From: Streptomyces sp. IMTB 2501
GTDB lineage: Bacteria > Actinomycetota > Actinomycetes > Streptomycetales > Streptomycetaceae
DNA: 64,000 nucleotides
Direction: 5' to 3'
Assembly: GCF_001953885.1 (NCBI RefSeq)
Contig: NZ_MQUS01000009.1
Coordinates: 186,277 to 250,276, forward strand
Positions 51,202 through 62,949 of the stretch are shown here, in pieces. The notes beneath the pieces were generated by a model, which was given only the letters and a program-made list of their open reading frames with translations, was not told the origin of the DNA and searched no databases. The first letter of the stretch is position 1. Every line of letters starts with the position of its first letter. Both the position numbers and the translations under genes were made by a program.

Positions 51202-51777
51202 TCAGACGTTGACGCCGAAGTCCTGCGCGATGCCGCGCAGACCGGAGGCGTAGCCCTGGCCGATGGCGCGGAACTTCCACTCCGCCCCGTGCCGGTACAG
51301 CTCGCCGAAGACCATGGCGGTCTCGGTGGAGGCGTCCTCGCTCAGGTCGTAGCGGGCGATCTCCTGGCCGCCGGCCTGGTTCACCACGCGGATGTAGGCG
51401 TTGCGGACCTGGCCGAAGGACTGCTGGCGGTTCTCGGCGTCGTAGATCGACACCGGGAAGACGATCTTCTCGATGTCGGCCGGGACACCGGCGAGGTTGA
51501 CCTTGATCACCTCGTCGTCTCCCTCGCCCTCACCGGTGAGGTTGTCACCGGTGTGCTCGACCGAGCCCTCGGGGCTCTTGAGGTTGTTGAAGAAGACGAA
51601 GTGCTGGTCGCTCGCGACCTTGCCGGAGTTGTTCAGCAGCAGCGCGCTGGCGTCGAGGTCGAAGTCACTGCCGGTCGTGGTGCGGGCGTCCCAGCCCAGA
51701 CCGACGAGGACCGCGGTCAGACCCGGGGCCTCCTTCGTCAGCGATACGTTGCCGCCCTTGCTGAGGCTGACTCCCAC
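51202..51777 (-). CDS. TerD-family stress protein
   Basis: A 191-residue TerD from GTG 51777, with GGAGG 4 nt before it; longer starts have no site. Key features: VGVSLSKGGNVSLTKEAPGL, DARTTTGSDFDLDASALLL, GDNLTGEGEGDDEVIKVNL with Ca2+-binding acids, and GAEWKFRAIGQGYASGLRGI. It is the likely parent or sister of the TerD at 50521. First gene of a leftward run of TerD-TerD-TerC-like-TerA-like genes. Confidence 0.93.
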   Translation of the reverse strand: MGVSLSKGGNVSLTKEAPGLTAVLVGLGWDARTTTGSDFDLDASALLLNNSGKVASDQHFVFFNNLKSPEGSVEHTGDNLTGEGEGDDEVIKVNLAGVPADIEKIVFPVSIYDAENRQQSFGQVRNAYIRVVNQAGGQEIARYDLSEDASTETAMVFGELYRHGAEWKFRAIGQGYASGLRGIAQDFGVNV

Positions 51778-51915
51778 GAGTCCTCCATGTGGTGTCCAGG
51801 GGCGGGGAGCCCCGTCGTGCTTCGGATATGGGATCAACGTGCCGATCCTAGTGACGGGTTCCCGCCCCCCGCAGACCCTGGACTCGATGGACCACAGGTG
51901 TCGGCCACGGTCGGC

Positions 51916-52374
51916 CTACAGGGTGTCGAGCGCCTTCACGTACTCGCTCAGGTCGCGCGCGTCCGGCAGGCCGTTGACCACGGTCCACCGCACGACGCCT
52001 TCCCTGTCGATGATGAAGGTGCCCCGGACGGCGCATCCCTTGTCCTCGTCGAAGACGCCGTACGCGCGCGAGACGTTGCCATGCGGCCAGAAGTCGCTGA
52101 GCAGCGGGTACTCCAGAGCCTCCTGCTCGGCGAAGACACGCAGGGTGTGGATGGAGTCGTTGGAGACGGCGAGCAGCTGGGTGTCGTCGTTGACGAACTT
52201 CGGCAGGTTGTCGCGCAGCTCGCACAGCTCGCCGGTGCACACACCGGTGAAGGCGAACGGATAGAAGAGGAGGACCACGTTCTTGTCGCCGTGGAGGTCC
52301 GAGAGCTTCACGGTGCGGCCGTGGTTGTCCTTGAGCTCGAAGTCAGGGGCCTTGTCGCCGACCTGGATCGCCAT
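51916..52374 (-). CDS. Peroxiredoxin, AhpE-type
   Basis: A 152-residue thiol peroxidase. It opens MAIQVGDKAPDFELKDNHG; the active-site loop is FYPFAFTGVCTGELCELRD, where the peroxidatic cysteine lies in the PxxxTxxC pattern and a second cysteine follows four residues later. SNDSIHTLRVFAEQEALEYP and FIIDREGVVRWTVV complete the fold. It reduces peroxides in the cytoplasm. It is like mycobacterial AhpE; the second cysteine could form a disulfide. It is on the same strand as the downstream TerD genes, 138 nt away. Confidence 0.9.
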   Translation of the reverse strand: MAIQVGDKAPDFELKDNHGRTVKLSDLHGDKNVVLLFYPFAFTGVCTGELCELRDNLPKFVNDDTQLLAVSNDSIHTLRVFAEQEALEYPLLSDFWPHGNVSRAYGVFDEDKGCAVRGTFIIDREGVVRWTVVNGLPDARDLSEYVKALDTL

Positions 52375-52485
52375 CGGGATGTCTCCCTTTCGGTGGGCTG
52401 TTCGGAGGAGAACAGCCTACGGCGACGGGGGCGGCGGTCACCCGGAGGGACCGCCGCCCCCGCTCCGCTCACCTGTGGGAGACAG

Positions 52486-52911
52486 TCAGCGCTTGCCGGC
52501 CTTCGGGGTCGACAGCCGGCTGCCGTTCCAGTCCTTGCCCACGTTGACGCTCTTGGTCTGCGACAGACCGGCCGTCTGCGCCGCGTCACTGATGTCGCTG
52601 GGCTCGATGTAGCCGTCCCGGCCGGTCTTCGGCGTCAGGAGGAGGATCTGGCCGCCCTCTTCGAGGTAGCCGATGGCGTCGACCAGCGCATCGGTCAGGT
52701 CGCCGTCGTCGTCGCGGAACCACAGCAACACGGCGTCGGCCACGTCGTCGTAGTCCTCGTCCACCAGCTCCTGGCCGATGGTCTCCTCGATGGACTCGCG
52801 GAGATCCTGGTCCACGTCGTCGTCGTAGCCGATCTCCTGGACCACCTGGCTGGGCTGGAACCCCAGCCTGACGGCCAGGTTCGTCTCCGCGTGGTCCGCG
52901 GTCGCGCTCAC
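52486..52911 (-). CDS. DUF3052 protein
   Basis: A 141-residue acidic soluble protein. GTG 52911 is chosen because AGGAGG lies 6 nt before it; the ATG at 52929 has none. It reads SATADHAETNLAVRLGFQPS, then GQELVDEDYDDVADAVLLWF, EEGGQILLLTPKTGRDGYI and SLSQTKSVNVGKDW-like sequence at the end. DUF3052 occurs widely in actinobacteria; its role is unknown. It is divergent from aceE and shares a 378-nt control region with it. Confidence 0.9.
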   Translation of the reverse strand: MSATADHAETNLAVRLGFQPSQVVQEIGYDDDVDQDLRESIEETIGQELVDEDYDDVADAVLLWFRDDDGDLTDALVDAIGYLEEGGQILLLTPKTGRDGYIEPSDISDAAQTAGLSQTKSVNVGKDWNGSRLSTPKAGKR

Positions 52912-53289
52912 GGTCTGCCTCCTGATCATGTCTTTGGGTAAAACTCAGCCACGCGCGTGCGCGCGTTGCTTGGCCGTAGTCCACACGGGCGGGACGGATC
53001 GCGCAAGTACCCGGCCGTTCGGACCGCCGAAACGGTGACGATCCCGGCCTTGTCACCGCAACTCCTGGCACCGTATCCCGATTCAGCGTGACCCACATTG
53101 CACACATCTGCCTGTTTTGATCCACCTCTCGAACACCTTTGCCAAACGCGTCACACCCCGGGCGTATCGTTGCGTTTTGACCGACAGAGATGACGTACGC
53201 CGCCCCGAGGTAGACGATGGGGAGCGGTGTAGGCAGGTGCGGGAAAGAAGAAACAGCAGAAAACGGCCCTCTGACAGGTAAGGAACAGC
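52912..53289. other. Control region between DUF3052 and aceE
   Basis: A 378-nt gap without a gene. A TATCGT sequence with a weak TTGCCA upstream lies near 53140-53170, and a TTGACC near 53177 may be a -35. AAGGAA 5 nt before the GTG is the aceE ribosome site. No clear riboswitch or operator is seen. Confidence 0.4.
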
Positions 53290-56037
<2,748 letters not shown>

Positions 56038-56117
56038 GCGGCAACCGGGGTGGTGGTACGGGCCCATCGCCGAGTGCGGGTGAGCGGGCGGCTTGTCGCC
56101 ACGACGGATCCGCACCC

Positions 56118-56150
56118 GGCAACGGCGAGCAACCCCCCACCCCCGTTGCC
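56118..56150 (+). terminator. Possible hairpin after aceE
   Basis: GGCAACGG and CCGTTGCC pair across a 17-nt loop, 81 nt after the stop. The remaining 303-nt gap to the MFS gene shows nothing else clear. Confidence 0.4.
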
Positions 56151-56340
56151 GAAACCGCCAAAGCGCCGCAGGCCGGCGCGCACAGCCCCCTCCGCTGCGC
56201 GCGCCGCGGCCCGGCCGTCCTCCCATGCCCTGCGGAGGAGTTGACCCACTGTGACCTGCGGCGCGCGCCCGGTGCGAGGGATCTTTAGCGAAGTCACCCT
56301 GATAGGCGAAATCCGCCGAAGAACCCGGGCGGAGCCGGAC

Positions 56341-57960
56341 TCACATATGGCCCACGCCCGCACCCTGCTCCGCGTTCGCGCCCCGCTTGGTGAGCAGTGC
56401 GACGAGGACGGCGACCGCCGCCACGCCCGCCGCGACCAGGGAGGCGAGGCTCATGCCGGAGACGAAGGTGTGATGGGCGACCTCGGTGATCTTCGCGGCG
56501 ACCTGCTGCGACACCCCCTTCGGCACCGGCGCCACACCGACCTGCACCGCCTCGGACGCCTTGTGCAGCTGATCCGGGGTCAGCTGTGGCAGCCCGGCGC
56601 CCCTCCAGTTGCCCGCCAGATCGCTGTCGACCTTGGAAGCCATCACGGCACCCAGCACCGCCGTACCGAGGCTGCCGCCGATCTGCATGGCCGCCTGCTG
56701 GAGACCGCCGGCCACACCGGACAGCTCCATGGGGGCGTTGCCGACGATGACCTCGGTGGCGCCGACCATGACCGGCGCCAGGCCGAGGCCGAGCAGGGCG
56801 AACCAGATGGACATGGCACCGCTGCCGGTGTCGGCCTTGAGCGTCGACATGCCGTACATGGCGACGGCGGTCGCGGCCATGCCGCCGGCCAGCGGGATGC
56901 GCGGGCCGAGCTTGGTGATCGCGGCGCCGGCGAGCGGCGAGCCGACGATCATCATGCCGGTGAGCGGCAGCAGGTGCAGGCCCGCGTCGATCGGGCTCAT
57001 GCCGTGCACGTTCTGCAGGTAGAACGTCACGAAGAACAGTCCGCCCATGAACGCGATGGCCATGAGGACCATCAGTACGACGCCGGCGGAGAGGGGTATC
57101 GAGCGGAAGAGGCCGAGCGGGATCAGCGGCTCCTTCACCCTCGTCTCCCAGAACGAGAACACCGCGAAGAGCACCACGGACGCGGCGATGAAGAGCCACG
57201 TCCTGCCGTCGCCCCAGCCCCACGTCGGGGCCTTGATGAGCGCCCACACCAGGCAGAACATCGCGCCCGAGAGCAGCGCGATGCCGAGGATGTCGAAGGA
57301 GCGCGGCGCGTTCTCCGCACGGTGGTCGAGCAGGATCAGCACACCCAGGACCAGGGCGAGCGCGCCGACCGGCACGTTGATGAAGAACACCGACTGCCAG
57401 TTGACGTGCTCGACGAGGACACCGCCGAGGATCGGGCCGCCCGCGGTGGACGCGCCGATCACCATGCCCCAGATGCCGATGGCCATGTTGAGCTTCTCGG
57501 CCGGGAAGGTGGCCCGCAGCAGACCGAGCGCGGCCGGCATCAGGAGCGCGCCGAACAGTCCCTGGCACACGCGGAAGGTGACGACCGCGGCGATGCTGTG
57601 CGACAGGCCGATGGCGCCCGAGGCGGCGGCGAAGCCGGTGACGCCGATGAGGAAGGTCTGCCGGTGGCCGAAGCGGTCACCGAGCTTGCCCGCGGTGATC
57701 AGGGAGACCGCGAGGGCGAGGAAGTAGCCGTTGGTGATCCACTGCACCTGGGCGAAGGTGGCCCCCAGGTCCTTCTGGATGGCCGGGTTGGCGATGGCCA
57801 CGATGGTGCCGTCGAGGGCCACCATCATGACGCCCACGGCCACGGTGATGAGCGTGAGCCAGGGATGGCCGCGCAGCCCCGCGGCCGGAGGCGACCCGAG
57901 CGAGGCTTCCGGTACTGCGTCCCCCGGCCCCGTCGCGTCGATCGTGGTCTGACTAGTCAT
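56341..57960 (-). CDS. DHA2-type MFS drug exporter
   Basis: A 539-residue, 14-helix exporter from ATG 57960 (MTSQTTIDATG). Signatures: VMMVALDGTIVAIANPAIQK, AGKLGDRFGHRQTFLIG (MFS A-motif), GALLMPAALGLLRATFPAEK, GPILGGVLVEHVNWQSVFFI and VGNAPMELSGVAGGLQQAAM. It should expel hydrophobic drugs in exchange for protons. A TetR gene is divergent with an operator in between, the usual arrangement for an inducible efflux pump. Confidence 0.92.
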   Translation of the reverse strand: MTSQTTIDATGPGDAVPEASLGSPPAAGLRGHPWLTLITVAVGVMMVALDGTIVAIANPAIQKDLGATFAQVQWITNGYFLALAVSLITAGKLGDRFGHRQTFLIGVTGFAAASGAIGLSHSIAAVVTFRVCQGLFGALLMPAALGLLRATFPAEKLNMAIGIWGMVIGASTAGGPILGGVLVEHVNWQSVFFINVPVGALALVLGVLILLDHRAENAPRSFDILGIALLSGAMFCLVWALIKAPTWGWGDGRTWLFIAASVVLFAVFSFWETRVKEPLIPLGLFRSIPLSAGVVLMVLMAIAFMGGLFFVTFYLQNVHGMSPIDAGLHLLPLTGMMIVGSPLAGAAITKLGPRIPLAGGMAATAVAMYGMSTLKADTGSGAMSIWFALLGLGLAPVMVGATEVIVGNAPMELSGVAGGLQQAAMQIGGSLGTAVLGAVMASKVDSDLAGNWRGAGLPQLTPDQLHKASEAVQVGVAPVPKGVSQQVAAKITEVAHHTFVSGMSLASLVAAGVAAVAVLVALLTKRGANAEQGAGVGHM

Positions 57961-58009
57961 ACGTTCGAGGCTAGTGACAGCCTCTGACAATTGACAAAGG
58001 ATTTCATCA

Positions 58010-58022
58010 GTCAGTTACTGAC
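58010..58022. promoter_or_regulatory. Candidate TetR operator
   Basis: GTCAGTTACTGAC is an exact 6+1+6 inverted repeat between the divergent exporter and regulator, ending 4 nt before the TetR ATG. A possible -35 TTGACA lies at 57991. Confidence 0.5.
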
Positions 58023-58026
58023 ACAT

Positions 58027-58662
58027 ATGGAAACACTGCGCGAACGCAAGAAGCAGCGCACTCGGGAGGGACTGCTACGGGCCGCTCTGGAGCTGTTCAC
58101 GACCCGGGGATACGAGCACACCACCGTCGACGAGATCGCCGAGGCCGTCGACATCTCACAGCGCACCTTCTTCCGTTACTTCGCCGGCAAGGAGGACGTG
58201 GCCTTCGCGGTGCAGGCCATGGCGGAGGAGCACTTCGTGGCCGCCGTACGGGCGCGGCCCGCGCACGAGGCGCCGATGGAGGCGCTGCGGCAGGCGGTCC
58301 TGGAGGGCTGGGACGCGATCCGCGGGACCGTGGAGTCGGCCGTCCCGGTCGAGCTGTATCTGCGCATGTACCGGACGATCGAGTCGACGCCCGCGCTGCT
58401 CGCCGCCCATCTGCGCCGCTCGGCGGCCACGGAGGAGACGATCGCCCGTCTGCTGGCCGAGCGCGAGGGCGTGGACGTGGACGCCGACCCGCGGCCGCGA
58501 CTCGCCGTGGCCGTGTTCGGCGGGGTGATAAGGGTCACTGAACGACAGTGGTGCACGGGCGACGACTTCAGCCTGGAGGCCATCCGTCAACTCACCGCGT
58601 CCCACCTCGATCAGGTGGGTTCGGCACTCACCGGGAACTGGCGCTGCGACCGAGATCGTTGA
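58027..58662 (+). CDS. TetR-family regulator
   Basis: A 211-residue protein from ATG 58027 (METLRERKKQRTREGLL). The DNA-binding domain is at about residues 12-58, with LFTTRGYEHTTVDEIAEAVD and ISQRTFFRYFAGKEDVAF. The ligand half is helical, ending in VAVFGGVIRVTERQW. It most likely represses the divergent DHA2 exporter and is released by an exported drug. The TTG start at 57991 would include the likely operator, so ATG is preferred. Confidence 0.9.
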   Translation: METLRERKKQRTREGLLRAALELFTTRGYEHTTVDEIAEAVDISQRTFFRYFAGKEDVAFAVQAMAEEHFVAAVRARPAHEAPMEALRQAVLEGWDAIRGTVESAVPVELYLRMYRTIESTPALLAAHLRRSAATEETIARLLAEREGVDVDADPRPRLAVAVFGGVIRVTERQWCTGDDFSLEAIRQLTASHLDQVGSALTGNWRCDRDR

Positions 58663-58745
58663 CGGTGCGTTCGAAGATCCACGAAACGTGATCCCCATCA
58701 CTCGGTTACCCCGAGACCCTCTCGTTCTCCTAGTGTGTCCTCCCA

Positions 58746-59963
58746 GTGACTTCCTTCGACACCTCCCCGCAACTGAACGTCTGGCGCGCACTGCTGGCGC
58801 TGGCCGTGGTGTTCGTGATGCTCGCGACCACCGGCTGGACCGCCCTGCGCATCCACCGGGAGTCGACCGCCCTGCAGGCCTCGCTCGCCAAGTGGCGGCA
58901 CGGCAGCATCCACGGCCTCCATCTGCCGGACCCCGAGGCCGCACCGGCCCGGCTCAGCCGTTTCTTCGCCACCCTCGGCCCCGAGGACCAGAGCCGTCTC
59001 GCCCACCGCTACCCGCTCGCGGTGGGCAACATGAACGGGGCGCCCGTCGACCTGCGCTACCGCGCCAACCACATCGCGCTGGACCAGGCCCGCAAGGTCG
59101 AGAAGAAACGCATGCACGACACCCGCCTCAGCACGGCCGGGCACCAGGACGCGGGCCGTCTCATGCACCGCTACGAGTCCCTGCTGACCCCCGACCGGCA
59201 GATCCTGGCCTTCGACCCCGAGGGCTCGGGCCGTATCGCGGAGGTGTTCGGGGACCTGAACAAGGCCGAGCGGATCTCGGTCGTCGTCCCCGGCGTCGAC
59301 ACCGATCTGCTCACCTTCCAGAAGACCTACCGCCCGTACACCGCCCCGGTCGGCATGGCCAAGGCGCTGTACGCGGCGGAGCGCGCGCAGAGCCCCTCGA
59401 CCCGGACGGCCGTGATCGCCTGGGCCGACTACACCGCCCCCGACGGCCTCGGCGTGGACGCGGCCACCGGACTGCGCGCCGAGGAGGGCGCCGTACGGCT
59501 GAACGCCCTGCTGGGCGGCCTGCCCGGCCGGGCCCCGGTGGCGATGGTCTGCCACAGCTACGGCTCGGTGGTCTGCGGAGTAGCCGCGCACACCCTGCCC
59601 CGCCGTGTGACCGACATAGCGGTGGCCGCGAGCCCCGGCATGCGGGTCTCCAACGCCTCCCACCTGGACACCAGGGCCCGGGTGTGGGCCATGCGGGACG
59701 CGACCGACTGGATCCAGGACGTGCCGTATCTGGAGCTCGGCGGGCTCGGGCACGGCGCCGATCCGGTGTCCTCGGGGTACGGCGCGCGCGTGCTGTCCGC
59801 CCGGGACGCTCAGGGCCACGCCGGCTACTTCCAGCCGGGCACGGACAGTCTGCGCAACCTCGCCGACATCGGCATCGGGGCGTACGACGCGGTGACGTGC
59901 GCGCATGAGAACAACGCGTGCCGGACCGGTCTGTCTGACGCGTCTATGGCCGGACGCGCGTAG
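58746..59963 (+). CDS. Alpha/beta-hydrolase of the DUF1023 type
   Basis: A 405-residue protein from GTG 58746. A helix near residue 20 (ALLALAVVFVMLATTGWTAL) anchors it or acts as a signal. The rest is an alpha/beta-hydrolase: SVVVPGVDTDLLTFQKTYRP, VIAWADYTAPDGLGVDAATG and the nucleophile elbow VAMVCHSYGSVVCGVAA (serine in HSYGS). DUF1023 members are secreted or membrane esterases of unknown substrate. A late histidine lies in LGHGADPVSSGYGA or DAQGHAGYFQPG. Confidence 0.88.
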   Translation: MTSFDTSPQLNVWRALLALAVVFVMLATTGWTALRIHRESTALQASLAKWRHGSIHGLHLPDPEAAPARLSRFFATLGPEDQSRLAHRYPLAVGNMNGAPVDLRYRANHIALDQARKVEKKRMHDTRLSTAGHQDAGRLMHRYESLLTPDRQILAFDPEGSGRIAEVFGDLNKAERISVVVPGVDTDLLTFQKTYRPYTAPVGMAKALYAAERAQSPSTRTAVIAWADYTAPDGLGVDAATGLRAEEGAVRLNALLGGLPGRAPVAMVCHSYGSVVCGVAAHTLPRRVTDIAVAASPGMRVSNASHLDTRARVWAMRDATDWIQDVPYLELGGLGHGADPVSSGYGARVLSARDAQGHAGYFQPGTDSLRNLADIGIGAYDAVTCAHENNACRTGLSDASMAGRA

Positions 59964-60029
59964 AAACAGCAGGAAGTGCGGTCTGCGCGGGTGGCGACGG
60001 AGGAGGACGTGCCGCATACGATGAGCCGC

Positions 60030-60878
60030 ATGGGTGACGTACTGGCGGGTTTTCATGCCGTCTGGGAGTTCGAGTCCGACTCCGTGCTCATCCGTTACGA
60101 ACGGGGGATTCGAACACCGAAGTTGTTCCAGGCGCTGGGGGAGAGGCGCGTCCCGCTGTCCGCGGTCGAGGGCGTGACGCTCGAACCGGGCAAGCGCGGC
60201 ACCGTCGTCCTGCGGTTGCTGCCGCGCGCCGGCGCCGATCCGCTGATGGAGGCGGCGGACGGGCAGCTGAAGGAGGGCTCCGATCCGTACCGTCTGGTGC
60301 TGCCTGCCGAGCGGGAGTCGCTCGCCGAGTACTACGCGGACGAGCTGAAGGGGCTGTTGACCGAGTCGGGGCCCGCCGACCGCCATCTGGTGGCCGCGCC
60401 CGAGGCGCCGCTGCACTTCAAGGCGTACGACGGCAAGGCGAGCTTCGACGGTACGGCCGTGCAGTTCCGCTGGTCCTGGACGGGCGCGTCCTCGGCCAAG
60501 TGGAAAGCCGGTGACCAGAGCTTCTCCGTCGCCGATCTCAGCGGGGTGCAGTGGCGGTCGCCGGAGGTGTTCGAGGGGCATCTGCGGCTGATCAGGCGCT
60601 CGGCCGACTCGACGGCGGCCGTGCAGGCCGACCAGGATCCGGCGGCGGTGGTGTTCGGGCTGGGGTACGGGCCGGTGCACGAGTCGTTGCCGTTCGCCGC
60701 GGCGGTTCTTGCGACCGTACGCACTCGGGGGCCGGTACCCGCGGTACCGGCCCCGTCACGGAGGGACCCCGCCGACATCGCCGAACGGATCCGGCATCTC
60801 GGGGAGTTGCATCAGGCCGGGCTGGTCACCGACGAGGAGTTCTCCTCCAAGAAGGCCGAGCTGCTGGCGGAGCTGTAG
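60030..60878 (+). CDS. DUF4429 protein with SHOCT-type C-terminus
   Basis: A 282-residue soluble protein. It opens MGDVLAGFHAVWEFESDSVL and repeats the domain as ALHFKAYDGKASFDGTAVQF-like sequence near residue 140, so two DUF4429 (PH-like) domains are present. The last 30 residues, DIAERIRHLGELHQAGLVTD then EEFSSKKAELLAEL, are a SHOCT motif. An ATG at 60021 is also possible. Role unknown; such domains often bind membranes or partners. Its stop abuts the convergent aldo/keto reductase. Confidence 0.87.
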   Translation: MGDVLAGFHAVWEFESDSVLIRYERGIRTPKLFQALGERRVPLSAVEGVTLEPGKRGTVVLRLLPRAGADPLMEAADGQLKEGSDPYRLVLPAERESLAEYYADELKGLLTESGPADRHLVAAPEAPLHFKAYDGKASFDGTAVQFRWSWTGASSAKWKAGDQSFSVADLSGVQWRSPEVFEGHLRLIRRSADSTAAVQADQDPAAVVFGLGYGPVHESLPFAAAVLATVRTRGPVPAVPAPSRRDPADIAERIRHLGELHQAGLVTDEEFSSKKAELLAEL

Positions 60879-61895
60879 TCACTCCCTGCCCGCAGAGGTG
60901 AAGGCCATGTCCGCGTAGCGCTCGCCTGCCACCTTGGCCGCGATGGGCTCCAGTTGGGCGAGTTCCTCGGCGGTGAGGGTGAGGGCGGTCGCCGCCACGT
61001 TCTCCGCCACGCGGCCCGGCTTGCGGGTGCCCGGGATCGGGACGACCGGGAGGGTGTCGGTCGTGGCGCGCTGGTGCACCCAGGCCAGGGCGATCTGGCC
61101 GGGGGTGGCGTCGTGGGCCGCGGCGATCGTGCGCAGGGGCGCCAGGAGGGCCGCGTTGGCGTCCGCGTTGGCACCGGTGAAGCGGGGCTGACCGCGGCGG
61201 AAGTCGTCGGCGGTGAGCTCCTGTTCGGCGTGGGTGAAGGAGCCGGTGAGGAAGCCGCGGCCGAGCGGCGAGTACGGCACCAGGGCGACGCCCAGGTCAC
61301 GCGCGGCCGGTACGACCTTCGCCTCGATGTCCCGGCTGAACAGGGACCACTCCGACTGCACGGCCGCGATCGGGTGCACGGCGTGCGCGGCGCGCAGCTC
61401 GCCGGCGGTGACCTCGCTCAGCCCGAGGTGCTTGACCTTGCCCTCGCGGACCAGCTCCGCCATCGTGCCGACGGTGTCCTCGACGGGGACGCGCACATCG
61501 CGGCGGTGCATGTAGTAGAGGTCGATCACCTCGACGTCGAGCCGGCGCAGGCTGGCCTCCACGGCCTCGCGGATGTACGGCGCGTCGTTGCGGATGATCC
61601 GCCGGGTCGGGTCGTCCTTCGGGATCGACAGGGCGAACTTGGTGGCGATGACCACCTCGTCCCGGTGGGCCTTGAAGAAGGGGGACAGGAACCGCTCGTT
61701 GTCCCCGTCGCCGTAGGCGTCCGCCGTGTCGTACAGCGTCACGCCCAGTTCCAGCGCCCGCTCCAGCGCGGCGCGCGCCTGGCCGGCGTCCGTGGGGCCG
61801 TACGCGAAGCTCATGCCCATGCAGCCGAGGCCCTGTACGCCGACCTCCGGTCCGCCCTCGCCGAGCCGTACCGTCGGAATCCTGGCGTCGGTCAT
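60879..61895 (-). CDS. Aldo/keto reductase
   Basis: A 338-residue TIM-barrel NADPH reductase. The catalytic tetrad lies in LYDTADAYGDGDNE (Asp and Tyr), VVIATKFAL (Lys) and LYYMHRRD (His). The C-terminal cofactor part has VVPIPGTRKPGRVAENV. This is the AKR13/YakC-like group. It reduces aldehydes or ketones. Its ATG overlaps the MerR stop by four bases, so the regulator and enzyme are co-translated. Confidence 0.93.
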   Translation of the reverse strand: MTDARIPTVRLGEGGPEVGVQGLGCMGMSFAYGPTDAGQARAALERALELGVTLYDTADAYGDGDNERFLSPFFKAHRDEVVIATKFALSIPKDDPTRRIIRNDAPYIREAVEASLRRLDVEVIDLYYMHRRDVRVPVEDTVGTMAELVREGKVKHLGLSEVTAGELRAAHAVHPIAAVQSEWSLFSRDIEAKVVPAARDLGVALVPYSPLGRGFLTGSFTHAEQELTADDFRRGQPRFTGANADANAALLAPLRTIAAAHDATPGQIALAWVHQRATTDTLPVVPIPGTRKPGRVAENVAATALTLTAEELAQLEPIAAKVAGERYADMAFTSAGRE

Positions 61896-62356
61896 CGCGT
61901 GGTCCCCTCCATCGCGTAGTAACTGATCTTCCGGTCGAGCACGGCCAGCGTGTCCCGCAGTTCGGCGATCCTGTTCAGGACGTCCCGGCGGGTCGACTCC
62001 AGCAGGGCCTGCCGCTCCGAGTAGGTGCTCTCGCCCTCCCGGACCAGCTCCGCGTACCGGACCATGTCCGCCACCGGCATGCCGGTCAGCCGCAGCTTGG
62101 TCACGAAGTCCAGCCAGTCCAGGTCCTGGTTGCTGTAGCGCCGCTGACCGGTGTGCGAGCGGTCGACGTGCGGCATCAGGCCGATCCGCTCGTACCAGCG
62201 CAGGGTGTGCGCGGTCAGACCGGTGAACGCGACGACCTCGCTGATCGTGTAGCGGTCCTGGCCCTCGGGTCGTGGATGGCGCCTGGGCGGGGCGGAGCAG
62301 ATGTCGGCGGGGGCCGTTCGTTCGGTGTCCGCTGGCGTGGTCTGCATCACCGTCAT
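61892..62356 (-). CDS. MerR-family regulator
   Basis: A 154-residue protein. The MerR DNA-binding domain starts at DRYTISEVVAFTGLTAHTLR, with YERIGLMPHVDRSHTGQRRY and WLDFVTKLRLTGMPVADMVR, then a dimer coiled coil near SERQALLESTRRDVLNRIAE. No cysteine pair for metal is seen, so it likely senses an organic or electrophilic compound. The start may be ATG 62356 or 62347. A perfect palindrome lies upstream. Confidence 0.88.
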   Translation of the reverse strand: MTVMQTTPADTERTAPADICSAPPRRHPRPEGQDRYTISEVVAFTGLTAHTLRWYERIGLMPHVDRSHTGQRRYSNQDLDWLDFVTKLRLTGMPVADMVRYAELVREGESTYSERQALLESTRRDVLNRIAELRDTLAVLDRKISYYAMEGTTR

Positions 62357-62373
62357 GACCTCCACGCTATGAC

Positions 62374-62391
62374 CTTGGAGTGCACTCCAAG
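62374..62391. promoter_or_regulatory. 18-bp palindromic MerR operator
   Basis: CTTGGAGTGCACTCCAAG is perfect and ends 18 nt before the MerR ATG. MerR proteins bind such elements between -35 and -10, so autoregulation of the MerR/aldo-keto reductase operon is likely. Confidence 0.7.
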
Positions 62392-62453
62392 CAAGCGGAT
62401 CCGGTAAGAAATCCGCAGGACGCGGGCCCGGGGGCGGGGTTAGCGTGCCGGGC

Positions 62454-62930
62454 ATGAGTCTTGCGCGGCGGGCCCTGCCCGAGGATGCCGGTGAAGTGCT
62501 GCGTCTGCGGCAGATCATGATCGACGCGCTGTGGGGCGCGGGCGATGGCGGTCCGACCGACTGGCATTCCGAGTCCCTGCCGACACTGCGTGAGCGGCTC
62601 GGCGCGGCCGACGGGGGCTTCGCGGCCTTCGTCGTGGACCATCCGGACCGGCCGGGGGCACTGGCCGCGCTGGCGGTCGGGACGCTGGAGTACCGGATCG
62701 GGAAGGCCGGCAATCCGCACGGGCGGGTCGGGCATGTGTTCAGCGTGGCGACCGACCCGGACGCCCGGCGGCGCGGGTACGCGCGCGCGTGCATGGAGGA
62801 GCTGCTGGGCTGGTTCCGGGAGCGGGGCGCGGGGCACGTGCTGCTCAACGCCTCCCCGGAGGCCGAACCGCTGTACGCCTCGCTCGGCTTCACGCGCGAT
62901 CCCGACCCGTCGATGCGGTTGCCGCTGTGA
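62454..62930 (+). CDS. GNAT-family N-acetyltransferase
   Basis: A 158-residue protein from ATG 62454 (MSLARRALPEDAGEVLRLRQ). The acetyl-CoA-binding strand and loop are VGHVFSVATDPDARRRGYAR, with the R-x-x-G-x-A pattern, followed by ACMEELLGWFRERG and LNASPEAEPLYASLGF. The substrate is unknown. It is divergent from MerR and 19 nt upstream of the serine hydrolase, so the latter two are probably one transcript. Confidence 0.9.
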   Translation: MSLARRALPEDAGEVLRLRQIMIDALWGAGDGGPTDWHSESLPTLRERLGAADGGFAAFVVDHPDRPGALAALAVGTLEYRIGKAGNPHGRVGHVFSVATDPDARRRGYARACMEELLGWFRERGAGHVLLNASPEAEPLYASLGFTRDPDPSMRLPL

Positions 62931-62949
62931 GCCGCATAGGCTCGGCACC

